Source of the DNA: Sporomusa silvacetica DSM 10669 | GTDB lineage: Bacteria; Bacillota; Negativicutes; Sporomusales; Sporomusaceae | Assembly: GCF_002257705.1 (NCBI RefSeq) | Contig: NZ_LSLK01000072.1 | Coordinates: 1 to 64,000 of the forward strand | Direction of reading: 5' to 3' | DNA length: 64,000 nucleotides | Shown here: in pieces, positions 1 through 8,069 of the stretch | How positions within the stretch are numbered: the stretch's first letter is position 1 | How the letters are laid out: the number at the start of each line of letters is the position of its first letter | Position numbers and translations under genes: made by a program | The notes under the pieces: generated by a model | Databases searched by the model: none | Told to the model about the DNA's origin: nothing | What the model saw: only the letters and a program-made list of their open reading frames with translations

Positions 1-75
1 CAACTACCACGCAAAATACTGGGGTATAAGACTCCTCAAGCTTGCTTCGACGAAGAACTCGCTGCTCTATCCTGA
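1..75 (+). CDS. IS30-family transposase, C-terminal end (partial)
   Basis: Reading frame 1 is open from the window edge to a TGA at 73-75. The 24 residues include LPRKILGYKTPQ followed by CFDEELAAL. This matches the conserved C-terminus of IS30 transposases (family pattern N-R-P-R-K-x-L-G-x-K-T-P-x-E-x-F). The catalytic DDE core would lie upstream of the window, so activity cannot be judged. It is followed by an apparent terminal inverted repeat, as expected for the 3' end of an IS30 transposase gene. Confidence 0.7.
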   Translation, partial: QLPRKILGYKTPQACFDEELAALS

Positions 76-130
76 TATTATTTCCGAGTTTCTCACTTGG
101 TGTTGCATTTGCTATTGCAATTTGCAAGAT
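1..130 (+). mobile_element. right end of an IS30-family insertion sequence (partial)
   Basis: The first 75 bases encode the tail of an IS30-type transposase. About 25 bases further on, near 101-128, lies a TTGCAATTTGCAA-type stretch of the kind found at the ends of IS30 elements. The rest of the element is outside the window. The exact outer boundary near 130 is estimated; I could not see a target duplication because the other end is missing. Confidence 0.6.
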
Positions 131-245
131 TTTTTTATTTTATGTTTAAAGGAGAATATAGTTTACTGACAAATATATATCTTGGTTAAACCACAATAAC
201 TGGGGGAACGTGCCCCCGAGCGATAACCAGGAAGGATTGAACTTT

Positions 246-977
246 ATGCCGATAATAAACATCAATGGACAAAACATTACCTATACCATTCGGCTGGATA
301 AGCGTCGAAAGGCCATTCAGATACGGATACTCCCCTCTGCTGCCGTAGAAATTGTCACCCCTGGTAAACTGACTCAGTCTGAGGTTAAACATATTTTTAC
401 TGTCAAAAGCAAATGGCTTAGTAAACGCTTAGACAAACTGGCTTCACTGGCTGAAAACCCTGTTAACCAGCAATTGGAATCTGGCTCGCAGCTACTGTAT
501 AAAGGGGAGCCCCATACTTTGACAATCTTACCTGGCAGCACCAAGGTAGAATTAGTCTTACTTCCCAGCGAACTACAATTACAATTGCCACAGAACTATG
601 CTGACCATCAACAGGTTGCAGCTATTGTGGAACAAATAGTAAAAGCCTGGCTTGTTGACCAGGCTGGCAACTTATTTCTTGATAAAACCAAGCAGTGGGC
701 CGCGGTTATTGGTGTCCGCCCTGCTAAGATAACTATTAGAGACCAAAAAACCCGTTGGGGCAGTTGCTCAAGCCTTGGTAATATTAATTATAACTGGCGG
801 GTTATCATGGCTCCCCTTTGGGTAACTGATTATCTGGTAATTCATGAACTGTGCCATATGCTTGTTCCTAATCATTCTGCTAAATTCTGGGAACAGGTCA
901 GCCGGTTTTCGCCGAACTACCAGGAATGCCGTAAATGGTTAACCGATAATGGCAAGCTGTTATCCCGGCTATTTTAG
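246..977 (+). CDS. YgjP-like (DUF45/M48-type) zinc metallopeptidase
   Basis: A 243-residue protein of the YgjP/DUF45 family, putative zinc-dependent metallopeptidases of unknown physiological substrate. The zinc motif is visible as HELCH at about residues 200-204, with a third histidine in PNHSAKFW (about H210). The family hallmark K-T-R-W-G-S-C-S lies upstream of it. The start is the ATG at 246, which has AGGAAGGA 9 bases upstream; a GTG at 210 in the same frame has no ribosome site. No signal peptide, so probably cytoplasmic. It converges with the next gene, 1 base apart. Molecular function beyond the metalloprotease fold is not established. Confidence 0.85.
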   Translation: MPIININGQNITYTIRLDKRRKAIQIRILPSAAVEIVTPGKLTQSEVKHIFTVKSKWLSKRLDKLASLAENPVNQQLESGSQLLYKGEPHTLTILPGSTKVELVLLPSELQLQLPQNYADHQQVAAIVEQIVKAWLVDQAGNLFLDKTKQWAAVIGVRPAKITIRDQKTRWGSCSSLGNINYNWRVIMAPLWVTDYLVIHELCHMLVPNHSAKFWEQVSRFSPNYQECRKWLTDNGKLLSRLF

Positions 978-978
978 C

Positions 979-1431
979 TTATTTTGCTGGTACCAATTGT
1001 TTATCCTGGAGATATTTTAGCAATATCTCGGCAGTAGTAGTCGTTAACTTGAAACAAGTATGCCGTTGCTCCTTGCTACCAAATTCATGAGGGTTAAGCA
1101 CCCGGCAACAGGTAGCACCAAATTGCCCGGAAAAAATATCATGGAACTCTTGCGCGCTGCCATAAATAGGTCCGCGGCTTTGTTCCTTATTGGACCGGCC
1201 TTGTAGCATTCCCAGTACCATCGTAGCACCAGAAAGCGCTCCACACATACAACCGGCATGTCCCAGCCCACCGCCAAAGCCTGATGCCATCTTTAGTGCT
1301 TCATCAGAAATATCTAATTTATAAAAGTCCCGGAAGGCCCTAACAACTGATTCGGCACAATTAAAGCCTTCTTTAAAGTGTTGTCCTGTCAAATCCTTAG
1401 CTGTTAACTGTACCTGATTTTGTTCGCTCAT
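979..1431 (-). CDS. C_GCAxxG_C_C family redox-type protein
   Basis: A 150-residue protein of the C_GCAxxG_C_C family (a conserved-cysteine family, likely redox or metal related, biochemical role unknown). The cysteine pattern is visible: FNCAESVVRAF near the N-terminus, then GCMCGALSGA, then ATCCRVL, and a late single Cys. The start chosen is MSEQ at 1431, which has GGAGG at 1437-1441; the frame stays open further upstream but runs into the end of the kinase gene. It is directly downstream of the PocR kinase on the same strand, so it is probably co-transcribed and may be its output or a neighbour by chance. Confidence 0.75.
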   Translation of the reverse strand: MSEQNQVQLTAKDLTGQHFKEGFNCAESVVRAFRDFYKLDISDEALKMASGFGGGLGHAGCMCGALSGATMVLGMLQGRSNKEQSRGPIYGSAQEFHDIFSGQFGATCCRVLNPHEFGSKEQRHTCFKLTTTTAEILLKYLQDKQLVPAK

Positions 1432-1456
1432 AACATCCTCCATTTGGTTAATTTTT

Positions 1457-2695
1457 TTATAATCTAATTTCTTGTGTGATAAATTCATACGGCAGAGAAA
1501 TTTTCACTGTTGTCCCTTGGTCCTGTTCCCCGCTAATAGCAAGCCCACAGTGTAGCCCAAAATAGTGCTGAATACGTTTATGCACATTAATGATTCCTAG
1601 ACCAGTAGTTTGCCCTTTACCAGCAATCCTCTTTTCATTACGGAAGATCCGCTCAATTTGGCTTTTGGTCACACCAACGCCTGTGTCGGTTATGCTTAGT
1701 TGGTATTGATTCCCATGGATATCACCGGAAATATGAATGTTGCCTCCATCCCGTTTGGGCTCTAGGCCATGAATGATGGCATTTTCTACTAACGGCTGTA
1801 ACGTCATAACCGGAATTTTTTGTTCCAGTAATGCCTCTGGAATCATAATCGTAGCCTGAATTCGATCACCAAAACGCATTTTTTGAATAAGCAAATAGTT
1901 TTTTATATATTGAACTTCCTCATCAACGGTTATCATTTCATCAATATTTCGCAGATTGTTGCGCAGTAGATCTGACAAAGCATAGACCACTTCCTGAGTA
2001 CGAGGTGCCTCCTCTAGTAAGGCAAGACGGGCAATGGTATTTAAGGTATTAAACAAAAAATGAGGATTCACTTGTGACTGTAAGGCTTTTAATTCCGTTT
2101 CCCGTAACACTTTTTCCAGATCAGCCTTGGCCTTCAATTCATCCATTAATTGCTTTTGCGCAATATTGGCCATAGCAATTTCCACAATATAATTTGTCAT
2201 GATATAGAGCAAATCAGCTGCTGCTTTAACCCGTTCTTCGGGAATTACCCGAATCTCTGCCAACATGTCGAGCACAGATTCTTGATCAAGGCTTAAATCA
2301 GCCACTCCGTTTAACACTTCATTCGCCATATCCCCACCATCTTCTGGCAATATCACTTGGCCTGCCAAAAAACCCCCTAAATGCTGTTGGTTGATGCTGA
2401 TAGGTGCCCCTAAATCGATAAGCCCGGCATGACACCGATACACAGAAGGACATAATTGACTAGCCGCCATCCTGCCTCCAGAATCATCAGAGCCCATACA
2501 CCGTGACAGCCCCTGCGGTGTGGAACGAATTAAATTGCAAAGCCGGGTAAAATTGCTAGGGGTTGTAACTGGCTGCCCAGCACTATCTACAATTACAGCA
2601 GCCAGACCAGTAGCGTCAGAAAACTTGTCCTGAATTTCTTGCAACACTTTAACATTAACAATATCCGCCAAGGTTAAGCCTTGGTAAACAGGCAT
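1457..2695 (-). CDS. PocR-domain sensor histidine kinase (LytS/YesM-type transmitter)
   Basis: A 412-residue cytoplasmic sensor kinase. Residues about 10-170 form a PocR ligand-binding domain: Cys-containing segments LCNLIRSTPQGLSRC and CPSVYRCHAGLIDL, then GGFLAGQVI. A short coiled linker leads to a His_kinase (PF06580-type) dimerization motif QVNPHFLFNTLNTIA, whose His is the predicted phosphorylation site. The ATPase has the N-box NAIIHG, the G1 box DTGVGV and the G2 box GLGIINV. PocR domains are known or proposed to sense small hydrocarbon derivatives such as propanediol. No response regulator gene is adjacent, so the partner is elsewhere. The start ATG at 2695 has GGAGG 7 bases upstream. 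Confidence 0.85.
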   Translation of the reverse strand: MPVYQGLTLADIVNVKVLQEIQDKFSDATGLAAVIVDSAGQPVTTPSNFTRLCNLIRSTPQGLSRCMGSDDSGGRMAASQLCPSVYRCHAGLIDLGAPISINQQHLGGFLAGQVILPEDGGDMANEVLNGVADLSLDQESVLDMLAEIRVIPEERVKAAADLLYIMTNYIVEIAMANIAQKQLMDELKAKADLEKVLRETELKALQSQVNPHFLFNTLNTIARLALLEEAPRTQEVVYALSDLLRNNLRNIDEMITVDEEVQYIKNYLLIQKMRFGDRIQATIMIPEALLEQKIPVMTLQPLVENAIIHGLEPKRDGGNIHISGDIHGNQYQLSITDTGVGVTKSQIERIFRNEKRIAGKGQTTGLGIINVHKRIQHYFGLHCGLAISGEQDQGTTVKISLPYEFITQEIRL

Positions 2696-2821
2696 AGTAG
2701 CGCCTCCCTTGCAATAGGCTGGATTTGAAAAATAGCAATATATAAAATAGTATCACTTGATTATGAATATTTTGCTATATTATCTTTAAATTCCTGCTTT
2801 AACACAAAACAATTCTGTTAG

Positions 2822-2852
2822 AGGAAAAAAAGAACACTCCGGTGATGGAGTG
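2822..2852 (-). terminator. rho-independent terminator after the 2854-3671 pair
   Basis: Read on the minus strand, GCACTCC and GGAGTG form a stem with a 6-base loop, followed by TTCTTTTTTT. It begins right behind the stop codon of the 2854 gene, so it ends that two-gene unit. Confidence 0.85.
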
Positions 2853-2853
2853 C

Positions 2854-3354
2854 TTATCGAATACGTTTAACTACCAGCGAAGCCAACAATCCCCCCAGGG
2901 CACCAGTAACTAATTGCGGCCAACTCATTGCAAGCATTATCCCTGCAGCCAATTTGGAAGGAATGGCTATAAAGGTTAGCAACCAAGTAAATACTAGGTA
3001 TAAAAATCCCGTTTTGCCTGCTGTTGCTAAAACAGTACCTGGAATGCGCCCCCATATACGCGCAAACAAAAACAAGCAAATATAAGCCGCATTCCCTAAA
3101 GCAACAGGAAGAATAAACACCGGTAACGGCAACAGCATTTGAAAATAGGCTACCAACGGAGTAACTGCCGCAATAACGAGCGCTGGCCATAAACCCGCCT
3201 TTTCGGCAGCAATAAGTAATGAAGAGTTGACCAAACTTCCAATTATGAAAGTAGATAGTAAAGGCGGCAGGGGAATAAAAAACCGTAGTGACTGAAAGAG
3301 CAAAGTAAGTGCCAATAATAGTGCCGTTCTCGTAATAATCCGATTGTCTGACAT
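2854..3354 (-). CDS. integral membrane protein resembling ECF-transporter S components
   Basis: A 166-residue, very hydrophobic protein with five or six predicted transmembrane segments. The opening (R-T-A-L-L-L-A-L-T-L-L-F-Q-S-L-R) and the alternation of short loops and helices resemble substrate-binding S components of energy-coupling-factor transporters or related small membrane proteins. I cannot name a substrate, and no EcfA or EcfT gene is near. It follows the 3366 gene by 11 bases, is probably translated from the same transcript, and ends at a clear terminator. Its ribosome site is weak, consistent with coupling to the upstream gene. Confidence 0.6.
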   Translation of the reverse strand: MSDNRIITRTALLLALTLLFQSLRFFIPLPPLLSTFIIGSLVNSSLLIAAEKAGLWPALVIAAVTPLVAYFQMLLPLPVFILPVALGNAAYICLFLFARIWGRIPGTVLATAGKTGFLYLVFTWLLTFIAIPSKLAAGIMLAMSWPQLVTGALGGLLASLVVKRIR

Positions 3355-3365
3355 AATTACGCCTG

Positions 3366-3671
3366 TTATCTGCGCCGACGGCGAGTGTAGTCGCGGCCAA
3401 ACATCATATAGGCTAAAAGAGCCAACAGAACAAGATTGCCAATCATTCCACCAATTATCCCTAAGTCAACCAGTACATTGACGGCGGTTAACCCGCCAAG
3501 AAATAGCATCGAATGCCTCATATCTGTAAAAGGATCACGTCGTAATAATAAATAAGCTACTCCCAGTACGGCTAAATCAATAACCACCCAAGCTAAGGCG
3601 CTGAAAACAAGATACTTAAGCATACTGCCTATAATCATCGCTGCCAGTATTTTAAACCATGTTTGATTCAT
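3366..3671 (-). CDS. small integral membrane protein, unknown
   Basis: A 101-residue protein with about four predicted membrane helices and a strongly basic tail (RDYTRRRRR). It is the first gene of a two-gene minus-strand unit. The start ATG has GGGAG a few bases upstream. The size and helix layout resemble AtpI-like small proteins, but no family signature is convincing and no ATP synthase genes are nearby, so I leave it unnamed. Confidence 0.6.
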   Translation of the reverse strand: MNQTWFKILAAMIIGSMLKYLVFSALAWVVIDLAVLGVAYLLLRRDPFTDMRHSMLFLGGLTAVNVLVDLGIIGGMIGNLVLLALLAYMMFGRDYTRRRRR

Positions 3672-3885
3672 TGTTATCTCCCTCTACTTTCTGTGATAGT
3701 CCATGACTATCTTAACTAAAGCCTTACTAACAATTAATTATGCCCAAGTTTATAAAATTCCTGCCTTCCTCCGATTAACTATAAAAATAATCAGAAATAG
3801 TATTTTTTTTAAAAAATAATGTTTATAGTTTTGTTAATTTGAGCATACTTTTTATTGCAGACTAACTTTCCAAGGAGTGAATACC

Positions 3886-4242
3886 ATGAGTGAAGAAAGA
3901 GATTTTTCCTTTACTTTGTTTGAGCCACATCGCACCCGCCTGCCCAAAAATGATCAACCGGCAGTGGAAGTGCGTCCCAATGGCCGAATTGTCTTTAACA
4001 AAAATGCCACCCAGTTATTAGACAACAGCAATTTTTGCATGCTTGGTTATGATCCTGAAAACCGGGCACTCGGCATTTTGCCGACAGAAGAGTTGAAACC
4101 AAATGCTTTTCCTGTACGTTATGCAGCCAAAGGCGCCTATATCGGCGCAAAGAAGTTTTTTAAGCACTTTGACATCTTACCAAGCCAGTTAGTTGAAAAT
4201 ACTCCATTCAAAAGCGGTTCCTTTATTGGCCTAACTTTATAG
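3886..4242 (+). CDS. conserved hypothetical protein, 118 aa
   Basis: I do not recognise this protein. It is soluble, has no signal peptide, and reads as a compact single domain (visible stretches VRPNGRIVFNKNA, LGYDPENRALGILP, KFFKHFDILPSQL). The beta-rich pattern in the middle (RPNGRIVFN, FCMLGYDPE, RALGILPTE) suggests a small sheet-forming fold. The start is the ATG at 3886 with AAGGAG 8 bases upstream, not the in-frame GTG at 3877 that overlaps this site. It is monocistronic, with its own terminator downstream. Confidence 0.7.
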   Translation: MSEERDFSFTLFEPHRTRLPKNDQPAVEVRPNGRIVFNKNATQLLDNSNFCMLGYDPENRALGILPTEELKPNAFPVRYAAKGAYIGAKKFFKHFDILPSQLVENTPFKSGSFIGLTL

Positions 4243-4270
4243 CCTCTATATTTTATTATCAGACAAAAAA

Positions 4271-4322
4271 GGGGCTGTCGCACAAGCGATATAAAATTAC
4301 CGCTGGCGACAGCTCTTTTTTT
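4271..4322 (+). terminator. rho-independent terminator after the 3886 gene
   Basis: GGGCTGTCGC at 4272-4281 pairs with GCGACAGCTC at 4306-4315 (one G-U pair), followed by eight T. It stands 29 bases behind the stop codon. Confidence 0.8.
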
Positions 4323-4396
4323 TGCCAAAAACAAGCTATTCTCTTATTAAATTACCATATTGTGATTTAAAGAAAAAAGGGTACTTGTTTTCCTCT

Positions 4397-5164
4397 TTAA
4401 TTCATCACTATTCCACCGTCAATCATAATTGTTTGACCTGTCATATAATTAGAATCAGACGAAGCTAGGTAGGATACAAAACTAGCAACATCATCTGGAG
4501 TCTCCACTCGTCCCATAGTAATAAGTTTGGTGTATTCTTTCAGTACTTCCCCTTTGCCAAGTTTCAAATAAGGGCCCATCTTCTCATCAATGAGATCCCA
4601 CATATCTGTACCTACGATGCCAGGGCAATATGCATTTACAGTAATTCCATAACGTCCTAATTCTTTGGCCAAAGCCTGGGTGAAACCCCGTATGGCAAAC
4701 TTTGTTGCGCTGTAGGCGGACAATAGGCTAAAGCCGTCGTGACCTGCTATACTCGAACAATTGATAATTTTTCCGCCTTTTTGCTTAATCATCTGCTTAG
4801 CTGCGGCCGTGTCGCATAAAAACGCTCCCCGGCAGTTTACCGCAAAAGCTTGGTCCCATTCAGCGGTAGTCAATTCGGTAGCCCACTTGATATGACATAT
4901 ACCAGCATTAGCGACCATTACATCTAATTTGCCGAACTTTTCGACGACTTGGTCAACCATGGCATAAACATCTTTTTCATTGGATACATCACCTACAATG
5001 ACTAACGATTTACGTCCGAGAGCTTCAATTTCCTCTGATACCTTTTTAGCGTTTTCGGCATTAATGTCACAAACTACTACATCCAAACCATCCTTAGCCA
5101 ATCTCAGTGCGATTCCTCTGCCAATTCCCCGGCCTGAACCTGTTACAATCGCTGTTCTAGTCAA
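4397..5164 (-). CDS. SDR-family oxidoreductase, acetoin/diacetyl-reductase-like
   Basis: A 255-residue short-chain dehydrogenase. The NAD(P) motif TGSGRGIG is at residues 8-15, NAG at 86-88, the catalytic Ser about 138, Tyr 151 and Lys 155 (YSATK). The C-terminal half (GITVNAYCPGIVGTDMW, then ASSDSNYMTGQTIMIDGG) closely follows the BudC-type acetoin reductase / 2,3-butanediol dehydrogenase subgroup, so reduction of acetoin, diacetyl or a related small ketone is the best guess, not proven. The start is a TTG with GGAGG 8 bases upstream. It is a single gene with a sigma-54-type promoter and two upstream sites at 5354-5418, suggesting induction by an enhancer-binding protein. It could equally be another secondary alcohol dehydrogenase. 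Confidence 0.82.
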   Translation of the reverse strand: MTRTAIVTGSGRGIGRGIALRLAKDGLDVVVCDINAENAKKVSEEIEALGRKSLVIVGDVSNEKDVYAMVDQVVEKFGKLDVMVANAGICHIKWATELTTAEWDQAFAVNCRGAFLCDTAAAKQMIKQKGGKIINCSSIAGHDGFSLLSAYSATKFAIRGFTQALAKELGRYGITVNAYCPGIVGTDMWDLIDEKMGPYLKLGKGEVLKEYTKLITMGRVETPDDVASFVSYLASSDSNYMTGQTIMIDGGIVMN

Positions 5165-5244
5165 ATTCAGATCCTCCCTTGTTTGTTTTAGATTTTTACT
5201 TTATTACTACATTAAGGTAAAGTAAATTCTATAAAATTTATAAT

Positions 5245-5260
5245 TGCATGTTTTATGCCA
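5245..5260 (-). promoter_or_regulatory. candidate sigma-54 (-24/-12) promoter of the SDR gene
   Basis: On the minus strand the sequence is TGGCATAAAACATGCA. Compared with the sigma-54 consensus TGGCAYRNNNNTTGCW, the GG and GC pairs have exactly the right spacing and only one conserved base differs (A for T at the first position of the -12 block). It lies about 80 bases upstream of the TTG start at 5164. Confidence 0.6.
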
Positions 5261-5353
5261 AAGCGGTATATTTATAGAATCTTTGATATTTATCTTCTTC
5301 CCAGCTTAATTGATATAATTTCCTCCATTGAAAATCGTATCCAGAGTAGGAAT

Positions 5354-5418
5354 TTGTTCTTAAATGATTCAAGTGTAGCGATACAATTGTTCTTAAATGA
5401 TTCAAGTGTAGCGATACA
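5354..5418 (-). promoter_or_regulatory. tandem 33-bp repeat, probable enhancer (UAS) pair
   Basis: A 32-base unit occurs twice without mismatch, at 5354-5385 and 5387-5418, period 33 (about three helical turns). Each unit contains the inverted repeat TGTA-gcga-TACA, at 5374-5385 and 5407-5418. They sit about 140 to 185 bases upstream of the predicted sigma-54 transcription start, the usual place for enhancer-binding-protein sites. The stretch from 5419 to 5583 holds only a hairpin. Confidence 0.55.
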
Positions 5419-5498
5419 GGTTCCTATTATAAGTCAATTGCGTTCAAGCCACATCTCCCATTAATGACATCCACATTTTACTTATAAGGGGTACTTGT

Positions 5499-5527
5499 GG
5501 GACTTTTTACCTTCGGCAAAAAGTCCC
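5499..5527. other. isolated hairpin
   Basis: GGGACTTTTT and AAAAAGTCCC form a perfect 10-bp stem with a 9-base loop. No T-tract follows on either strand, so it is not a standard terminator. Confidence 0.5.
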
Positions 5528-5583
5528 AACGTTTTCGGTCTTTACAGGCGGGGTTTATAGGTCTACGACATTTCAAAAAAACC

Positions 5584-5634
5584 AAGGCTGCTGCCGGCAT
5601 CCTAAAGGACTTGGAATAAGCCAAGTCTTATCTT
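5584..5634 (-). repeat. intergenic palindromic repeat, copy A (half element)
   Basis: Read on the minus strand it starts TAAGATAAGACTTGGC and continues through the GTCC-tttaGGA and GGC-GCC modules, then stops before the second half of the element. It matches the left half of the copies at 29025 and 55388. Confidence 0.75.
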
Positions 5635-5653
5635 AAAAAAGAACTGTTTTCTC

Positions 5654-5681
5654 TTGTCAATTATTATCAATATGCTGTAAA
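5654..5681 (+). promoter_or_regulatory. possible sigma-70 promoter of the moxR-type operon
   Basis: TTGTCA at 5654-5659 and TGTAAA at 5676-5681 are 16 bases apart, about 40 bases before the start codon. The -10 box is weak. Confidence 0.35.
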
Positions 5682-5720
5682 ATTAAAGTAACAATTAGCA
5701 AGAAGATAGGAGAACAAAAG

Positions 5721-6674
5721 ATGGACGATCAATTGAACACACTCACTGCGGCCGAATTAAAAGTTGCTTTTGAGGCACAAGGATATATTAGCGATAAGGA
5801 ACTAATAACCACGGTCTATCTAGCCTTAAAACTAGAAAAACCACTATTAATTGAAGGTGCGCCTGGTGTTGGTAAAACTGAAATTGCCAAAGTCCTAAGC
5901 AGCGTATTTAATACTGAGCTTATCCGGTTGCAATGCTATGAAGGCTTGGATGAAAACAAAGCCTTATATGAATGGAATTATCAACGGCAGCTAATTAAAA
6001 TCCAAATGAGCCGGGATAACGCTTCCCAAGATATTTCTGAGCAGGATATCTTTTCCCCGGAATACTTATTAGAACGGCCGCTGCTCAAAGCTATTCGTGC
6101 CGAAAAACGTGCGGTATTACTTATTGACGAAATTGACAAAACGGATGAGGAGTTTGAAGCTTTTTTATTTGAAATCCTTTCTGATTTCCAAATCTCCATT
6201 CCCGAGCTTGGCACCCTCAAAGCCAAGCATATTCCTATCGTGATATTGACAAGTAACCATGACCGTGAACTTTCGGAAGGCTTACGCCGCCGTTGTGTTT
6301 ATCTTTATATTGATTATCCCTCCATTGACAAAGAAATCAATATTATTCGCACTAAAATCCCTGAAGCTACAGAAAAGCTAGCCTTACAGATTGCCACCGC
6401 TGTCAACCACCTGCGATATAGCCTGACACTCAATAAGCAGCCATCGATTGCTGAGACGCTGGATTGGACAAGATCCTTGATTGCTATGCATGCTGATTAC
6501 CTGGATTCCACATTAGTAAAACAAACTATGGGCTTGCTATTAAAAAACCGCGACGATTTGCTGGCATTTCACAAAGATTTGGGTGTAGACGGATTATGTG
6601 CAGCAGTTAAACAAGCAACTGCCACTAAAACTCAAGCTTGTGACTGCCATGGCTCAGCAAGCTGTGAGAGCTGA
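5721..6674 (+). CDS. MoxR-family AAA+ ATPase (CoxD-like)
   Basis: A 317-residue AAA+ ATPase. Walker A GAPGVGKT is at residues 46-53, Walker B LLIDEID at 133-139, the sensor-1 Asn in ILTSN near 179, and the arginine-finger segment EGLRRR near 187-191. MoxR proteins act as chaperone-like ATPases with a VWA-domain partner, often for metal insertion or maturation of an enzyme; CoxD with CoxE is the known example for CO dehydrogenase. Here the partner is the next gene. The extreme C-terminus carries a small Cys cluster (CDCHGSASC), which I find unusual and which may bind metal. AGGAG lies upstream of the ATG. No client enzyme is encoded nearby. Confidence 0.88.
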   Translation: MDDQLNTLTAAELKVAFEAQGYISDKELITTVYLALKLEKPLLIEGAPGVGKTEIAKVLSSVFNTELIRLQCYEGLDENKALYEWNYQRQLIKIQMSRDNASQDISEQDIFSPEYLLERPLLKAIRAEKRAVLLIDEIDKTDEEFEAFLFEILSDFQISIPELGTLKAKHIPIVILTSNHDRELSEGLRRRCVYLYIDYPSIDKEINIIRTKIPEATEKLALQIATAVNHLRYSLTLNKQPSIAETLDWTRSLIAMHADYLDSTLVKQTMGLLLKNRDDLLAFHKDLGVDGLCAAVKQATATKTQACDCHGSASCES

Positions 6675-6679
6675 TTATC

Positions 6680-8029
6680 TTGAACTCGCTTGCTGATAAT
6701 ATTGTCGGGTTTATCCAGATCTTGCGCCAGCTTGGAGTACGGATCAGCACGGCTGAAACCATTGATGCTGTAGATAGCTTAACAGTCATTGATAATTTTG
6801 ATCAGGCTGAATTCCGAGCAGCATTAAAAAGCACCCTTATAAAACATGCCGAAGATCAGGCCGCCTTTAATCAGGCCTTCAACCTGTTCTTTGTGCCGCC
6901 AGAAGCAAAACAAGAGCAGCAAACTGCCTGGGATTCCAAACAACAGCTTGACCTGGAACAAACCAAGCAGGCCGAAGAAGAACTGGTTTTCCAGGGACGA
7001 CCGCTGGAAATTCCTGATGACCTTAAAGATGTCTATAAACGCTTACCGGAGCAGGAAAAGCAGCGACTGCAGGACTTTTTGGAAAAAACCTCCACAGGTC
7101 ACAAAGTCAAAGAATCCTTTCAACCAATAGTTGAAAACCTGCTTAGGAGTTCACTTTCCTTTTGGCAGCGCCAGCTATCTCCGGAAGATTTGGCTCAGCT
7201 TGCTGCTGCCCGCCGTCAATTGCTAGGACACGACGAACTTGACCATGTCGTAGACTCGGCGGCAGGGCTTGGCGGTACTGGCGGCAACCCGCTCCTTTAC
7301 AAAAACATGCAAGATATTGCCGAACATGAAATCCCACAAGTTACGGCCCTAATTAAACGATTGGCGAGCCGTTTAACAACCCGCATCTCCCGTCGCTTTC
7401 GCATGACCGGCCGGCGCAAGCTTATTGATATTCGCAAAAGCATCCGTCGCAATATGCGTTATGGCGGTATTATGATTTCCTTAAAGTATAAAACAAAAAA
7501 AATTCATAAACCTAATATTATTGTTGTTTGTGATGTATCAGCCTCGATGACAAAATATGTCCGGTTTACCCTACCGCTGCTGTTTGGCCTATCCAGTGTT
7601 GTGAAAAATATTGAAAGCTTTATTTTTGCCACTGATTTGGAGAAAGTAACCGACTACTTCCGCCGTGGTGCTGACTTTGCCCAGGTTGCTGAAAAACTGG
7701 CAACAAATTCTTCGCAAATGGGACAGGGTACTAACTTATTTATTGCCTTATCAAGTCTGGAAGAAGAGTATAATCAATTGCTTACTCCTTCTACGCTACT
7801 CTTTATCATCAGTGACGCTAACACATTAGCACCGCTAGAAACGGCCAGTCAATTATCCCTAATCAGCAAAAAGGTTAAACGTGTTTTGTGGCTCAATACC
7901 CAGCCCAAAGAACGTTGGCCCCAAAACAGTGCCATACCGCTGTTTGCCAAATTCTGTGCCATGTTCGAATGTTATTCGCTGGCACACCTGACGAAAATAT
8001 TATCTCTCAACCTAACTCGTCAATCTTGA
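6680..8029 (+). CDS. CoxE-like VWA-domain protein
   Basis: A 449-residue soluble protein with a C-terminal von Willebrand A domain. The metal-ion-dependent adhesion site D-x-S-x-S is visible as CDVSASM (Asp about 285). The N-terminal 60 residues (FIQILRQLGVRISTAETIDAVDSL) match the start of CoxE/YehP-like VWA proteins. The middle is charged and helical, followed by an Arg-rich patch (RRFRMTGRRKLIDIRKSIRRNMRYGG) typical of the family. The start is a TTG 5 bases after the moxR stop, chosen from family alignment; its ribosome site is weak, so translation is probably coupled. It should form a pair with the upstream ATPase. Confidence 0.85.
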   Translation: MNSLADNIVGFIQILRQLGVRISTAETIDAVDSLTVIDNFDQAEFRAALKSTLIKHAEDQAAFNQAFNLFFVPPEAKQEQQTAWDSKQQLDLEQTKQAEEELVFQGRPLEIPDDLKDVYKRLPEQEKQRLQDFLEKTSTGHKVKESFQPIVENLLRSSLSFWQRQLSPEDLAQLAAARRQLLGHDELDHVVDSAAGLGGTGGNPLLYKNMQDIAEHEIPQVTALIKRLASRLTTRISRRFRMTGRRKLIDIRKSIRRNMRYGGIMISLKYKTKKIHKPNIIVVCDVSASMTKYVRFTLPLLFGLSSVVKNIESFIFATDLEKVTDYFRRGADFAQVAEKLATNSSQMGQGTNLFIALSSLEEEYNQLLTPSTLLFIISDANTLAPLETASQLSLISKKVKRVLWLNTQPKERWPQNSAIPLFAKFCAMFECYSLAHLTKILSLNLTRQS

Positions 8030-8069
8030 TATACTTAATTATGTATATAAAAATAAAGGATGTGTTCTT

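Noticed and set aside
5354..5418. CRISPR-like direct repeats
   Set aside because: Only two units, with a 1-base gap and no spacers. The position relative to a sigma-54 promoter gives a better explanation.
5499..5527. terminator of the SDR or another gene
   Set aside because: The stem is perfect, but no T-run follows on either strand and no gene ends next to it.
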